Assembly: GCA_012295275.1 (NCBI GenBank)
Contig: CM022671.1
Location: forward strand, 34,289,183 to 34,353,182
Direction: 5' to 3'
DNA: 64,000 nucleotides
From: Chrysomallon squamiferum
Lineage: Eukaryota; Mollusca; Gastropoda; Neomphalida; Peltospiridae
A model generated the notes under the pieces. The model saw only the letters and a list, made by a program, of their open reading frames with translations. It made no database searches and had not been told where the DNA came from. Position 1 is the stretch's first letter. Each line of letters starts with the position of its first letter. This document shows positions 1-46,136 of this stretch, piece after piece. The translations under genes were made by a program, and so were the position numbers.

Positions 1-849
1 AAAAAATATATATATGGATGGGTGAATGTCCAGGATTTGCTTGAATTTTTTAATTGATCGCGAGATAGTTAGTGGGGCTGACTCAGTGAAAACATAAATA
101 ATTTAAAAGTATTTTCTTTCCTAATTCTGACTCACCCATCTAACATTACATTCATTTTTTTGTTTTTTTAAAGATATATATTCTTAAATCTCTTTAGTTT
201 TTTTCTTAAGTTACTAAAAATAACATACTGATCATTTATACACACGCATACACACACGTACATACATACACAACTGCATATATACATAAGGGTATTTAAG
301 AAGAAAACTAAATTTGTTGAGGTATTTTGTGAGGAATGATTGCATTATGCAACGTCAGAATTGATCGCAAAAACGTAGGACATATTAGAGCATGACTATA
401 CATTTTGTATAAAAACAAAGAAAAAATAAAACAAACAAAAACATATTGAGATCAGGAAAATAAATCAAATTGTCAGGAAAAAAAACCCAAAACCCCCCCC
501 AAAAAAAAACCCCCAAAAAATAAAAACAAACAAACATAATAATAATAATAATGATTTATTTAGAATGAAACACATAATCCAAAGGATGACATCTGTCGTT
601 AACAGCAACGACAATGTAAATGTTGACGATATTGTTTACAGAAGCGGATAAAGTAAAACTAGTCGCTGAATTAGTAGTCGTAGTTGTAATACTGCAGTCA
701 CCGCTGTCAGGAAGACACCAGTATCAATAGTAATAGATTAGATAAACAAAACAAAAACACGCAGAAAATAACATTATTCAGATATAATTATATTCAGTCT
801 TACTCGAAAGGGAATTTTGGATTATTTTAATGAAAGTATGTTTTATTGT

Positions 850-1016
850 TGTTGTTGTTGTTGTGATTGTTGCCGTTGCTGTTGTTATTATCATCATCAT
901 CATTAATGTTATTATTATTATGATTGTTGTTGTGCTGGTATTGTTGTTCTTAACATTATTATCATTATCATTATTATTATTACTGTTAATATTATTGCTA
1001 TTGTCATTAATTCTAC

Positions 1017-1061
<45 letters not shown>

Positions 1062-1150
1062 GTGTTCTTACTTCTGTCCTCCTTCTCCTTCTAACTTCAG
1101 TTTCTTCTACACATCATCATCATCATCATCTTCTTCTTCTTCTTCTTCTT

Positions 1151-1181
<31 letters not shown>

Positions 1182-1197
1182 TTATTATTATTATTCA
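850..1197. repeat. Composite (GTT/ATT/CTT)n microsatellite before exon 1
   Basis: TTG, TTA, CAT and CTT trinucleotide runs lead directly into the acceptor at 1200. Bases 1-849 upstream are AT-rich intron in which I see no exon. Confidence 0.9.
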
Positions 1198-1200
1198 CAG

Positions 1201-23809
<22,609 letters not shown>

Positions 23810-24204
23810 GACGGAAAGAAGAAAAAAGAAAACAAAGAGAACAAAAGACAACCAGATTGAACAGCAGACTAAGTGAAATATACCAATCGTCAGTAAAAAC
23901 AATAGTGTTACGTACATTCTTGGCTGACCTCGTTTAACTCTTTATTTTTGTTGTTGTAATTTTTCCATCATGGATGCATCGCTTTTGCAGTTTTTATTTA
24001 TTGTTTCTAAATACGGTTCACGCTAACTTTCTTTTTCTAAAACATTATTTATACTTATGTTTCAGTTTGTGATCTTTCTATCTATCTATCTTTCTTTGTT
24101 ATTTATTTATTTATTTTTTATTGTTGTTTTAATCTGGATACTTCTGTAAACATACTACATATTTACCATATGCAAAATATTAAATGATGTATTTCATCTA
24201 TTCC

Positions 24205-24240
<36 letters not shown>

Positions 24241-24422
24241 TTTCAGGCCTTACAAAATTAATAAATGCAGTAACATTAATCTTGTTGGACTGCTTAATGC
24301 ATAATGTAACCCACTAAGATTTGTTCCAACAAATTTAATATACACTGACATATATCAATATTAAATTATCTGTTTTAGTTACAGAGTACACTAATAATTT
24401 CAAACATTATTTTAGAGGTCTA

Positions 24423-24529
<107 letters not shown>

Positions 24530-25555
24530 ACCCACATGTACATACAGTTTATGAACCAACGTGCCCTTACTCAAAGGGTAAGAATAGTTGTAAATAGCAT
24601 CAATTGTTTGTATTTAAAAAAAAACTAAAAAAAATTTTCATATCTGTACATATCTGTACAGGATAATCATTAACCAAAAAACATCTTTTCTTTTATTTTT
24701 TTTTTTTTTTTTTTTTTTTCTTTCTTTATTTATTCATTTATTTACTTTCAGCCCATATTGTTAACAATCTCATTATATATTTTTTAATCATCTACATTAT
24801 TATGATTATAAATTGTTTTATTTCATTTGTGTACTAAAAATTTAATATTACTCTACTGTTAACTTTACTTACAATTTTTATTTCGCTTTTTATTTTTTAT
24901 TTTTTCTCTTAATGTATTTGCCTAATGAATTTTAACTCTTTTTTTCCCCTCACTTATTTAAAATATTAAATAAAAAAAGACAAAGATATTTTCATCGCAA
25001 ATAAATTATAACACAAGAATTAAAATGTCTATTAACAATAAATTATTATATAATCGTATTTATTTATTAAAGTAGATAATTCAGAAATGCTTTTGTTGTT
25101 TATGGGGATATAAAACAAATATATCATCGATTAAAATGTAAAGATCGATAATTTTAGATAAACCTTTCTTATATATCTTTTGTCTTTGTGTCTGTCATAC
25201 ATCAGATATTTAATCATTTAGTCATATATAAAAATAAAATAAAAAAATAAAAACAATAATATAAAATAATAAATAAAAAATGTTTGTAGAAAAAATAAGA
25301 AAAGAAAAAATCACTTTATTTGCTCGTTTTGTTTTTATTTTTATTAAGCGTTTTTAATTTGCTTCGTTTGGATTGGCTTTTCTAACAAACATTTCTTTAT
25401 TTATTTATTTTATTTTATTTTATCTTTATTGGGTTTTTTAAAAATATTTTTCGAGTCAGTAACATGTGTGGAAATACTAAAGTTATGCTTTAAATTGATT
25501 TTATTTTTCTTACTGCTGTTTGGAGATTTTGTTAAATAAACACACACACACGCAC

Positions 25556-26908
25556 TCACGCACGCATACAAAATTCAATAAATTCTTTTAAAATTAATTT
25601 TATGTTTATTTTATTTTTGAACAATGTATATATATATATATAAATGGATAAATAAATAAAGCTGTAATTAAAATTTTTTAAATTATATCCAAGGAACAAA
25701 ATAAATATATAAATATTAGTAATGAAAACAGAAACACAGGCCGCCCTTGTTTTACGTTTCTGATGAGTTATCATTTCTGCGCTGAAGCGTTCTGTTGTAC
25801 TAGTAGCCAACAGGGATATCGGTTGCCCCCAAATCACTGGTCTTTCACTTTGAAAATAACTGAAAAATAAGAAAACTCATAATAATAATAATAAATAAAT
25901 AAACAATAAAAAATAAAGAACAGAAAATGAAGAAAAATAAAATCATTTCATGGATTTTGAAAAGATTTAAATATGGCGTAAAATCTTTGCTTTTGTTCGT
26001 TTCCTTTGTCTTGTGTTTTGAGTTTAGCCTACATCTGAGCCTGTTTCCTGATAGAAATTTTAGACCTAACCCGACTCTGTATTATATATACAAAATGTGA
26101 TTTTCTTCTCTTTTTTTTTCTATCAAAAATCAATTCCAAAATGTTTTGTTCTACAAATGCACCCAGTCCGATCTCTTCTGGTAATGTTTGGAATGACTGA
26201 TTGATTTTGACTGTGGCGCCCTCTTTCGACGTCTCAAATCTTTCAAAGCCAATCGCATCAGTGAAAATATGTTTTAAATTTCTTTTTGTTTCAAATAATT
26301 GAAGAAATTTTTTTTTTTTTTTTTTTTTTAAGCGGTTATTATTATTATTATTATTCGGGATATGTTCTGTAAATCGCAAAGCGGCCGATTTAATCAAACC
26401 GTCGTAAAAACAGGGCAGCTTGTAACAACATCAAATAAATAAATAAATGTTTGTCGATCCTGTGACGTTATCTTCCAGTAACAAAAAGCAGATACATTTA
26501 CAATACAAAAACTGGAAACACTCGCTGGATTAGCAACGACTACTACGACGTCGTGAAACCTAAAATGATAATAACAACAACTACAGCAACGGAAGATGAA
26601 TTTGGCTCTGTATGTACGTTGTCACTGTTGCAATAGCTAATGGAATATTCTCCAACCCAAGGGTCAGGTCTACGGATGTTTTATATGAACGATATCAAAC
26701 GTTTTTGCTTGATACGAAAATAAACTTGCTTGTATATGTCTGTTTCGACAAAATGTTTTGAAGTTTATACTTATTAGTGGTGATTCTAATTTTATTTTGC
26801 TTTATTATTTATTTTTATTTCTTGTTGGAATTATTTATTATTTAAGTTACATTTCAGCAGTATAGTATTTTTTATATTTTTGATTTTGATTTATTTATTT
26901 ATTTATTT

Positions 26909-26972
<64 letters not shown>

Positions 26973-28124
26973 GATGGTGGTGGTGTTTTTTATTTGTTAT
27001 ATATTTATTTATTTTACTCATTTCTTATTTGATTTATTTCTTATTTATTTTTTTACTTATTTTTTTTATTTTATATAATTTTATATTTTTGTTGTTGTTG
27101 TTTTTTGTTTTCTAATTTCAGGAGATTAAATCTACTTTACCATAATTTAACATCAAAGTAGCATTTATTTATTTATTTATTTATTTATATATTTATTCTA
27201 TATTTTATTTTAATTATTATTATTTTTTTTTATTATATTCTTTTTGTTTTGTTGTTTGGGTTTTAATAAAAGAAGAAAAGAAATAATACTGCATGCATAA
27301 TCAAATTAAAGTTTTAAAAATCATCTGTTTCAAATATTTTTCAGTGTACGATAGAAATGATATGATTTTCGGTTTCGGTAAACTTTGTGTATTTCGCATT
27401 CGTTCTGTTTTCACAGTTACAGAAGAAATGTCTGTCTGTCTGCCTGTTTGCCTGTCTGGTCTGTCTCTCACTGATTTTTTTTCTCTATTTTAACAAAAAA
27501 TAATAATAATTTTTTTTTAAAGAATTTATGACTACAGTAAACTTTTGGTAAATAAATACTAGTTTTTTTTTTCTCTCTCTTTTAAATAAATTCATATGTA
27601 TTTTATATATATATAATTTTTTGTCATGTACATAAATTAAACTGTTTATATGTATGATCGAACCCAGGGCAACTGTGTATAGTTTAAATCGAATCTGGAC
27701 TAATTATTGTTTTTAAAATAATTTTTACAAATAAAAAAGAATATACATTTTCTTTCAGGAAATGTACCTTTTTATCCCTTTTTTATTTTTCTAAACTAAT
27801 TTATTATTATTATATGTAATATGTGTTTATTTATGTAAAATATATTTTTCAAGTTGTAGTTAATAATAATGAATGTAACAACGACAGTACTACTACTACT
27901 ACTAATAATAATGTTGGAGTTTAAATAAATAATAATAAATACAAAATAATAAAAAGTAAAAATGTCATCTTTTTTACGAGCAGTATACACAACTAATTTT
28001 GCCGATTTAAATATTTTATATATATATATTTTTGTTTATTTATTTATTAATAATATTATTATTTTATATTTAGTTTCTGTTTTTTTATTTATTTATTTAT
28101 TTATTATTCTTCTTGTTATTCCTA

Positions 28125-28177
<53 letters not shown>

Positions 28178-29233
28178 GTTGTTGTTATTATTATTTTATT
28201 TCAATATACAGGGTTGTTATGAAATATCTACGTACTTAATAATTTACAAAACAGTGTAAAGAAATGTAAGATCTTGGTTTACATCATGTAAATGTATATC
28301 ACGCGTACAGTCGCATTCACAAGATTAAAGAAATTGAATTTCACAGATGCACTATAATTAAACCACACGTGCAAACCGATTTATAAATTTTAAAAAAGTG
28401 CTGTACCGTATTCTAGTGACAACTTCAACTCTATACATAATAGAATCCTTAATAAATGAAATATAACCTTCAAAAATCTATACGAGAAGCTTCTTGACTT
28501 AATATACATTTTAAAACTCAATGAAAAATGATGAACAGAACTTTTCAGATAGCGGTTTTCCGAAAGGCAGATAAATGGACTCTATTACCGGCATAGATTA
28601 TTATTATTATTTATTTATTATTAATTTTTTTTTTTTCTGATGTTATTACGTTTTTATAAATTACATTCTGTAGTTGTTATATCATATTTCCATAAGTAAA
28701 TGAACATTTAACACCCTTGTGTTTTTTGTACATTAAAATTTATTATGCGAAATATGTGTGTGTGTGTGTGTGTGTGTGTGCTATGAGGATGCTATGGATT
28801 ATAAGCATGGGACATTTATAAACTGGATAAAGACACTGCAAAATGCAATTATCAAGAACTGATTCTGTGACCACATCTCAGATGCTTAAGAACTGGTTTT
28901 TTGCTTGCTAAGGTCAGTAATCCATTCTGGTTCCAGAAGGGAAGAATTTAATAACATGAAAAATCTGTACTGTGTACTGTCTGTATATTTGTTGGTATTA
29001 AATAAAATGTAAAATTAGAATTATGGCAGCCTGAGAACAACTGAACCAGAAGATTAACACACAAAAAATTTACCATACAACGGTAGAAATTAAATTTTAC
29101 ATATATATATATATATATATAACAACAATGCACACAATTAATTATATACAAAATCAGTTTTCACCATAGCATGTTCTCAGCTCTACTCAAAGACAAAGGT
29201 ATGTGTTTGTCTTTTGAGTTATAATAATTAGTA

Positions 29234-29276
<43 letters not shown>

Positions 29277-29497
29277 GAATAAAAATAATTAAAAAAAAAA
29301 CCTCTCTCATTATCCCTAAGGTTCGTAACTATGAACAAGTATGACTCCACCAAACTGCAGACAAAATATACAAATGTCATTAATTTAAATACTCATCCTT
29401 CATTCTAAATACACATAAAACAAAACTTCAAAATAGATAAAAACAATATTTTTTATTACATACAGTTATTTACTTATTCTATTTTGTGTTTTTTGTT
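25556..29497. other. Intergenic, AT-rich, no recognised gene
   Basis: Contains (ATT)n runs at 26,915-26,972 and 28,125-28,178 and (GT)n at 28,756-28,780. A 122-codon minus-strand frame (26,029-26,397) has one non-repetitive stretch (KEGATVKINQSFQTLPEE) of unknown identity. Nothing else is supportable. Confidence 0.6.
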
Positions 29498-40827
<11,330 letters not shown>

Positions 40828-42604
40828 AATTCCAAAATATCTGTAAAGCGAAAACAAAATACACGTGCTATCCTCGATAAGATTCAATGACTAGAGACGT
40901 CTAAATAAATCGAGACTATAAGAATTATCTCCCTTGTACTATAAAAATAATTACGTGTATGGCGTAGCCAAAAACAAACAAACAAACAAAATAATAATAA
41001 AATAAAATAAAATAAAATAAAATAAAATAAATAATAATAAACGTAATAAAGCAATACTTATTAAGAGATTAAGAAGAAGAAACAAACACTAACACTAACG
41101 AACTTCAGTTTTTATTGCTGTTGGAGTTGTTTGACACTACAACGCCGTCATATTATTTCGTCTTCATTTCAAGCGGCTGAACTCGGAACTGAATTTTTAA
41201 AATTATTATTATTATTATTATTACTATTATTATTTTATATATATGTTATATTTTATAGGCTACTTTTGACTGAATAACAATTAACAAACAAGGTATGCAG
41301 CCTTCAGTGATTTCTAGCTTTTAATAGGTCTGGAAAGGCACATCCCATGTTTAAAAGCTATTAGTCTAATGACACCATCATATACAGCACCACGTAGTCA
41401 AACCAATCCTCTTACCCACACGTTAATCTACAATATATCACACACAGCTTTAACAATAAATTTAATATTTCTGCCACCATGATTAAAAAAACTAAAAAAA
41501 ACCTAATAATAATAATAATAATAAAAATTAAAAAAAATTACTACAAACAAAATTAAAAACAAAAACTAATTTAAAAAGTTTAATTACTCTCCCGTAAAAA
41601 AAAATAAATAATAATAATAATATAAAAAAAAATAAAAACACCCAACAACCACACAATAACTTTCAAATTTGTTTTTAATTTATTTATTGTATATTTTTAA
41701 AATAACCTATTTCTTAGCTTATACATGCATACATACGTACAAACATACATACGCAGTTTTAATATCTATCGATCGTATTAAAAGAAAAATAGAAAGAGGT
41801 CAATACCGGACAATAGTTGGAACTTAAGTGCTACAAAGTTTAACCTGCGAAGGCAATAACGTAAATATGTTACATGATAATAAAATATCGTTTTGTAAAA
41901 TTTTACGACGCTCTAACGTAGTTTTGAAATCAATGGACTCATTTCAACTGTTAACTTTTCACTAAAAGCATCACACGTTGCAGTTGCATTCTGCGATCTA
42001 ATTATGCAGATCCGTATTTAAAATACTTGCGTTGCGAAATATCAATCCATTTCTCATGCAGTTAACGTTTAGAAATGCTACGGTAAATTATCATAAAACC
42101 AATTATTTTGGAAAGTTTTCTATCTTAATGTTGTATAAGCAGTTGTAGGTGTTTTTCCTCGAATACATCTCAAATATTATACGGTATGTAAATTTATTTT
42201 AAATGTTCTGTTTATTTATTTATTTATTATTTGTTTTAATTCCTGAAAGGGAAGAGTGCATTTCTGTATAATCTCTGATTAGGTATATATTTACATCTTT
42301 GAATGTGTGTTTCTGTGTGTGTGTGTTTGTTTTATATACATTATACGAATATAAATATATATATAGACAGATAGACAGACACAGACAGACAGACAGATAT
42401 ATACATATTTAATATTTCTTGGACATTAACTAACTGACTTAATGCAAAGAAACCAAAATAAACAGCTATAGCAATGATGATGGTGATGATGATGATGATG
42501 ATGATAATAATAACTATTAGAAATATAATAAATAACAACAATGAGATCTGTGTAATTACTTTGTCATTTTTTTTTTTTATTCTGTTTTATTTATTCAGGT
42601 TACG
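40828..42604. other. Divergent intergenic region RRP9 / GT31 copy 1
   Basis: The two genes are transcribed away from each other, so both promoters should lie here. A possible leader exon for GT31 copy 1 ends at a GTATGT donor near 42,183. A TATTTAAAATA motif lies near 42,015. A (GAT)n run lies at 42,475-42,513, and tetra/pentamer A-rich runs near 40,976-41,035. No other gene seen. Confidence 0.4.
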
Positions 42605-43663
42605 ATGAAGCTGAGCTTCGTGTTTGGTTTTCTAAGAAAACTGGGAAGAATTCGTTCAATTTCTATATTTATGGTCATCTGTCTTCCACTTCTCATGCTA
42701 ATCTCGAAAGTTTCAGTCTTCAGCACCAGAAACAAACTATCAGTCGATGACATTATTAAACACAATAGATCTCTGAGTTTTCTACCATCGTTCAGCAGAA
42801 TAGAAAACTCAACATCACAAGCGAAAATACTGATAGAATATATTATCAACCCACACCATTTCACGTACATTCATAAACCTGTCAATCTTTGCAAAGGAAA
42901 GAAAGTGTTTATCATAACATATATCCACAGTTCTCCAGAAAATTTTCATAAACGCCAAACAATCAGGAAAACATGGGGAAACATAAAACGGTTTGTGAAA
43001 GAAACAATTCTCGTTGTGTTCATCATGGGACAAGTGGACGACCACGACGTCATGCGGTCGGTGAAGAACGAATCTGAATTTTATGGCGACATCGTACAAG
43101 AAGATTTCAAGGATTCCTATCGCAACTTAACCTACAAGGCGATAGCTGGGTTAAAATGGGTGTCCACGTACTGCAGTCAGGCCGTGTACGTTCTCAAAAC
43201 AGACGATGACATCTTCGTCAACTGGTTTATATTCTTGCCCTACATACAGTCTCGCATTGAATATTCGTACAGAAACGTTGACTGGATCCTGTGCGCTGTA
43301 ATAACGCGAGGTGAAGTAATTCGCAATAATCAGTCTAAGTGGTACGTCAGTAAAAAAGAACACCCGTCTGATGTTTACGAAACTTACTGCTCCGGGTCCG
43401 CTTTCTTAATCACCCCAAGGGTCGCGCGGAAATTATACGAGGTTTCGCTCACCACCCCTTTCTTCTGGATCGACGACATTTACATCACAGGACATCTAGT
43501 CAGCAAGCTGAACATCCGTCACTTAATTTTCAACAGCGCCTACGTTTTCTCGTCCTGCCTAATGGCATTTAAACTGGACGTGAAACATAACTACGTTTTC
43601 TACCACACAGATACTGAAACTATGGTTTTCTTTTGGAATAATTTGACTTCATGGAGAGTTTGA
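42605..43663 (+). CDS. Beta-1,3-galactosyltransferase-like (GT31), copy 1
   Basis: A predicted Golgi type II membrane glycosyltransferase that transfers a hexose (probably Gal or GlcNAc) from a UDP-sugar in beta-1,3 linkage. It has 352 aa in one coding exon. A short basic N-terminus and TM anchor (about residues 18-35) precede the stem. GT31 motifs are RQTIRKTWG (117-125), DFKDSYRNLTYKAI (167-180), the metal/UDP-binding DxD in VLKTDDDIFVN (196-206), the family's Y-C-S-G-x-A/G motif as YCSGSAFLIT (261-270) and a DDIYITG version of the EDVYxG motif (290-296). An acceptor (tttattcag) ends six bases before the ATG, so a 5' UTR intron is likely. The N-terminal 80 and C-terminal 140 residues differ strongly from the four neighbours, while the core is almost identical. 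It is the only copy on the + strand. Confidence 0.9.
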   Translation: MKLSFVFGFLRKLGRIRSISIFMVICLPLLMLISKVSVFSTRNKLSVDDIIKHNRSLSFLPSFSRIENSTSQAKILIEYIINPHHFTYIHKPVNLCKGKKVFIITYIHSSPENFHKRQTIRKTWGNIKRFVKETILVVFIMGQVDDHDVMRSVKNESEFYGDIVQEDFKDSYRNLTYKAIAGLKWVSTYCSQAVYVLKTDDDIFVNWFIFLPYIQSRIEYSYRNVDWILCAVITRGEVIRNNQSKWYVSKKEHPSDVYETYCSGSAFLITPRVARKLYEVSLTTPFFWIDDIYITGHLVSKLNIRHLIFNSAYVFSSCLMAFKLDVKHNYVFYHTDTETMVFFWNNLTSWRV

Positions 43664-44234
43664 ATTTGGTGATATGATTTTAAAATAATTATCTTCGTTT
43701 GTGCTGTTCAGATGTTTAAATTATTTTCATCAATATTTAGTTCATATGATTTTTGTCGATCCTCGTTGACAAATTGATCAAGGACACTAAATTATATAAG
43801 ATTATTAACAGATTACGATTAACATTTACGATAAGTTTACGACTTTTTCGGTTTTAGTTCTTTCTCATATCCAATTTCAGTATTCATACGTAAACCGGTA
43901 CACACACAGGCACAGAATACAAAAACACGCATATGCTCATGTATTTTATTTATTTCGTTTTAATATCGATTACACTAATTACAGGATCGATATTGATCCA
44001 AAGGATATAACTATTTAGCTGTTGTTGAAACTGTTCTTTGTATTCCTTGTAGCAGATTGAATTCAGCTGAAATAAATATTAATTTTAATCTAGTCAATTA
44101 TTTAGTTATTTATTCCGTTATTAGAAATTTGTACACAACCCTGAATTAGAATGTTACATTACAATATAGAACAAATTATATATCAAACAACACCATACAC
44201 TTTATTTAAAATAATAATGTATTGGAGAATGCAG

Positions 44235-44520
44235 GGATTTTTCAGAGGAGAGTTAGAAACTTTTTTAGAGAAAGACGTACATATTTCTCTGCAGAGCTAA
44301 AGATTTCTTTTAATTTTTTTTTTTTTTTTTTTTAATTTTTTTTAGAGAAAGTCTTAATTACGTCACTGGAGGGCTGAGATATTTTAATCGATTAAACGTG
44401 AATTCTCTTTTGCACAACTAAAGGTATTTTATTAGAGAAGATCTGAGTATTTCATTACAGAATACCTAGTCAAATTTTTATTAGAAACTTCACTTCAGGC
44501 CTGGGTAGGCTGAGATTTGT
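44235..44520. repeat. Short block of the ~43-bp minisatellite 3' of GT31 copy 1
   Basis: Motifs such as ttattagagaagatctgag and ttttagagaaag, each followed by a 'cttcac'-type segment, match the minisatellite in the spacers between copies 2 and 5. This links copy 1 to the array. Confidence 0.55.
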
Positions 44521-44784
44521 TAACAACTTGCTTACGACCGTTTCTGGATGAGCCTCAATAACGACCTGTAACTGAAAATAACCGTGTGACATTAATTTGA
44601 TCTGTGTCATTCAGCAATTTGTGTTTAGGAAGAAAAAATACAACGTGTCATTATGTAGAAAGAAGAAACATGGCTGATTAAAGAAACAGAGGTCTGTTTC
44701 ACTTCTGTATAACGACGTGTCAGTCAGAATAATTATATGGGTGACTGTTTGACCACAGTGTTTTGTGACTCACGGGAATTTCTT

Positions 44785-44839
44785 AAATGTATGTATGTAT
44801 GTATGTATGTATGTATGTATATATGTGTGTGTGTGTGCA

Positions 44840-44885
<46 letters not shown>

Positions 44886-44892
44886 TGTGTGA
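44785..44892. repeat. (TATG)n / (TG)n microsatellite
   Basis: A TATG run, then interrupted TG repeats, in the spacer between convergent GT31 copies 1 and 2. Confidence 0.9.
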
Positions 44893-44984
44893 CGTAAGAA
44901 TCTTCCGCTTGTAAATGTCACTTGTATCTGTCTGTTGATTCATTTGCCGAATCAACAAAAAACGTGTGAATTGCGAGATATATT

Positions 44985-45185
44985 AACACTCGGGAGAGGG
45001 TGGTGGGTGTTACGGTCTCTTGTTTCGCAGAACGATCTGGCGACAGATGTCTAGGGACAAGGTCCGTAACACGTCGCAAATCCCTTCTCTTTCTTGTAAA
45101 AGCCCGGAGATTTCTTTTGTTAGCGGAAAACCGCGGAACGGTTCCCGTAGAACGGTCGCTATCCCCTGAACACACCTGGTAACCA
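44985..45185. other. GC-richer block of unknown nature
   Basis: About 200 bp with many CpGs in AT-rich surroundings. Frames are open on both strands (+ 45000-45182; - 44918-45262), but no protein family or splice context is recognisable. It could be an old insertion or a regulatory island. Confidence 0.3.
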
Positions 45186-45504
45186 ATTACAGACAGATTT
45201 GCTGTTTTCGTTGTATTAACCCGCATCTGACTGATGTGACAGATTACAGTATTTCTAGTCATCTGTATTAGTCTTTACTACTATACTGAATGTTCAACGC
45301 TAGTGCGAATACAGTTTTTAAACATGTCTTGTGTTTGTTGTATGCTAGTGTAGAAAAACGTGAAACAGTATTTATAATATAGTGCATACACAGATCCCAT
45401 ATCTTATAACCCTGGAGCAAACCAACTCGAGAAGTAAACTGCCCGAGACAAACAAACAAAGATATGTCTTTATACATTAAATTTGACAACCGATAAAAAA
45501 AAAA

Positions 45505-46000
45505 AGTGAAGATGTTATTTAACTTCGTTAACGACGACACATAAAACGACATTTTACCAACGTGCAGTGCTTTTGAAAGTCGCATAGAAGAGAATTAAGT
45601 AGCAGTATGAAAAGGCATTCAGACGCAACAATTACTGCAGAAATTTCCAATGTTTATATAAATTACCAATAGTCTGCGAAATCATGCAGTAGATTCATGT
45701 TAATCCCATTGTAATGTAAAATTATTGTATATTAGAATATAAGTATTCTACTTACGTAAACCTTAATTTACTTCGGTAACGTGCACTGATCGATATAGTA
45801 TAACTACAGATATCTACATAGTGTCTACAGTATACAAGCAATACGTCTATGGTATATCTGTCGTAGCAATCATTAAATAAGTATGACTTTGTTCAGAAAC
45901 AGTTTAGGGTCATTCTAGCATATCCTTTTTAGATGTATGTATGTATGTACTTATGCATGTGTGTACGTGTCTGTTTATGTATGTGTGAATGTACGTGATA
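45505..46000. repeat. Truncated relic of a GT31 repeat unit
   Basis: 45505-45860 matches the 5' flank found upstream of copies 2-5 (starting near 48005, 52685, 57020 and 61565; shared ttatttaacttcgttaac). It then jumps to the 3'-flank sequence (gtagcaatcattaaataag) that in the full unit lies about 2.2 kb further on, at 50545. The tRNA-like element, minisatellite and CT tract between them are missing. Confidence 0.7.
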
Positions 46001-46136
46001 AAGAAACCCATAAATACCACTTGAATATTTATTACTTCGATGCGAAAGAAAATAACATTATCAAAGAAACAAACAATTGATCTACATGAATATTAAATTA
46101 TACAAGAAAATAAGTAAAGACGATCTATCAACTTCT

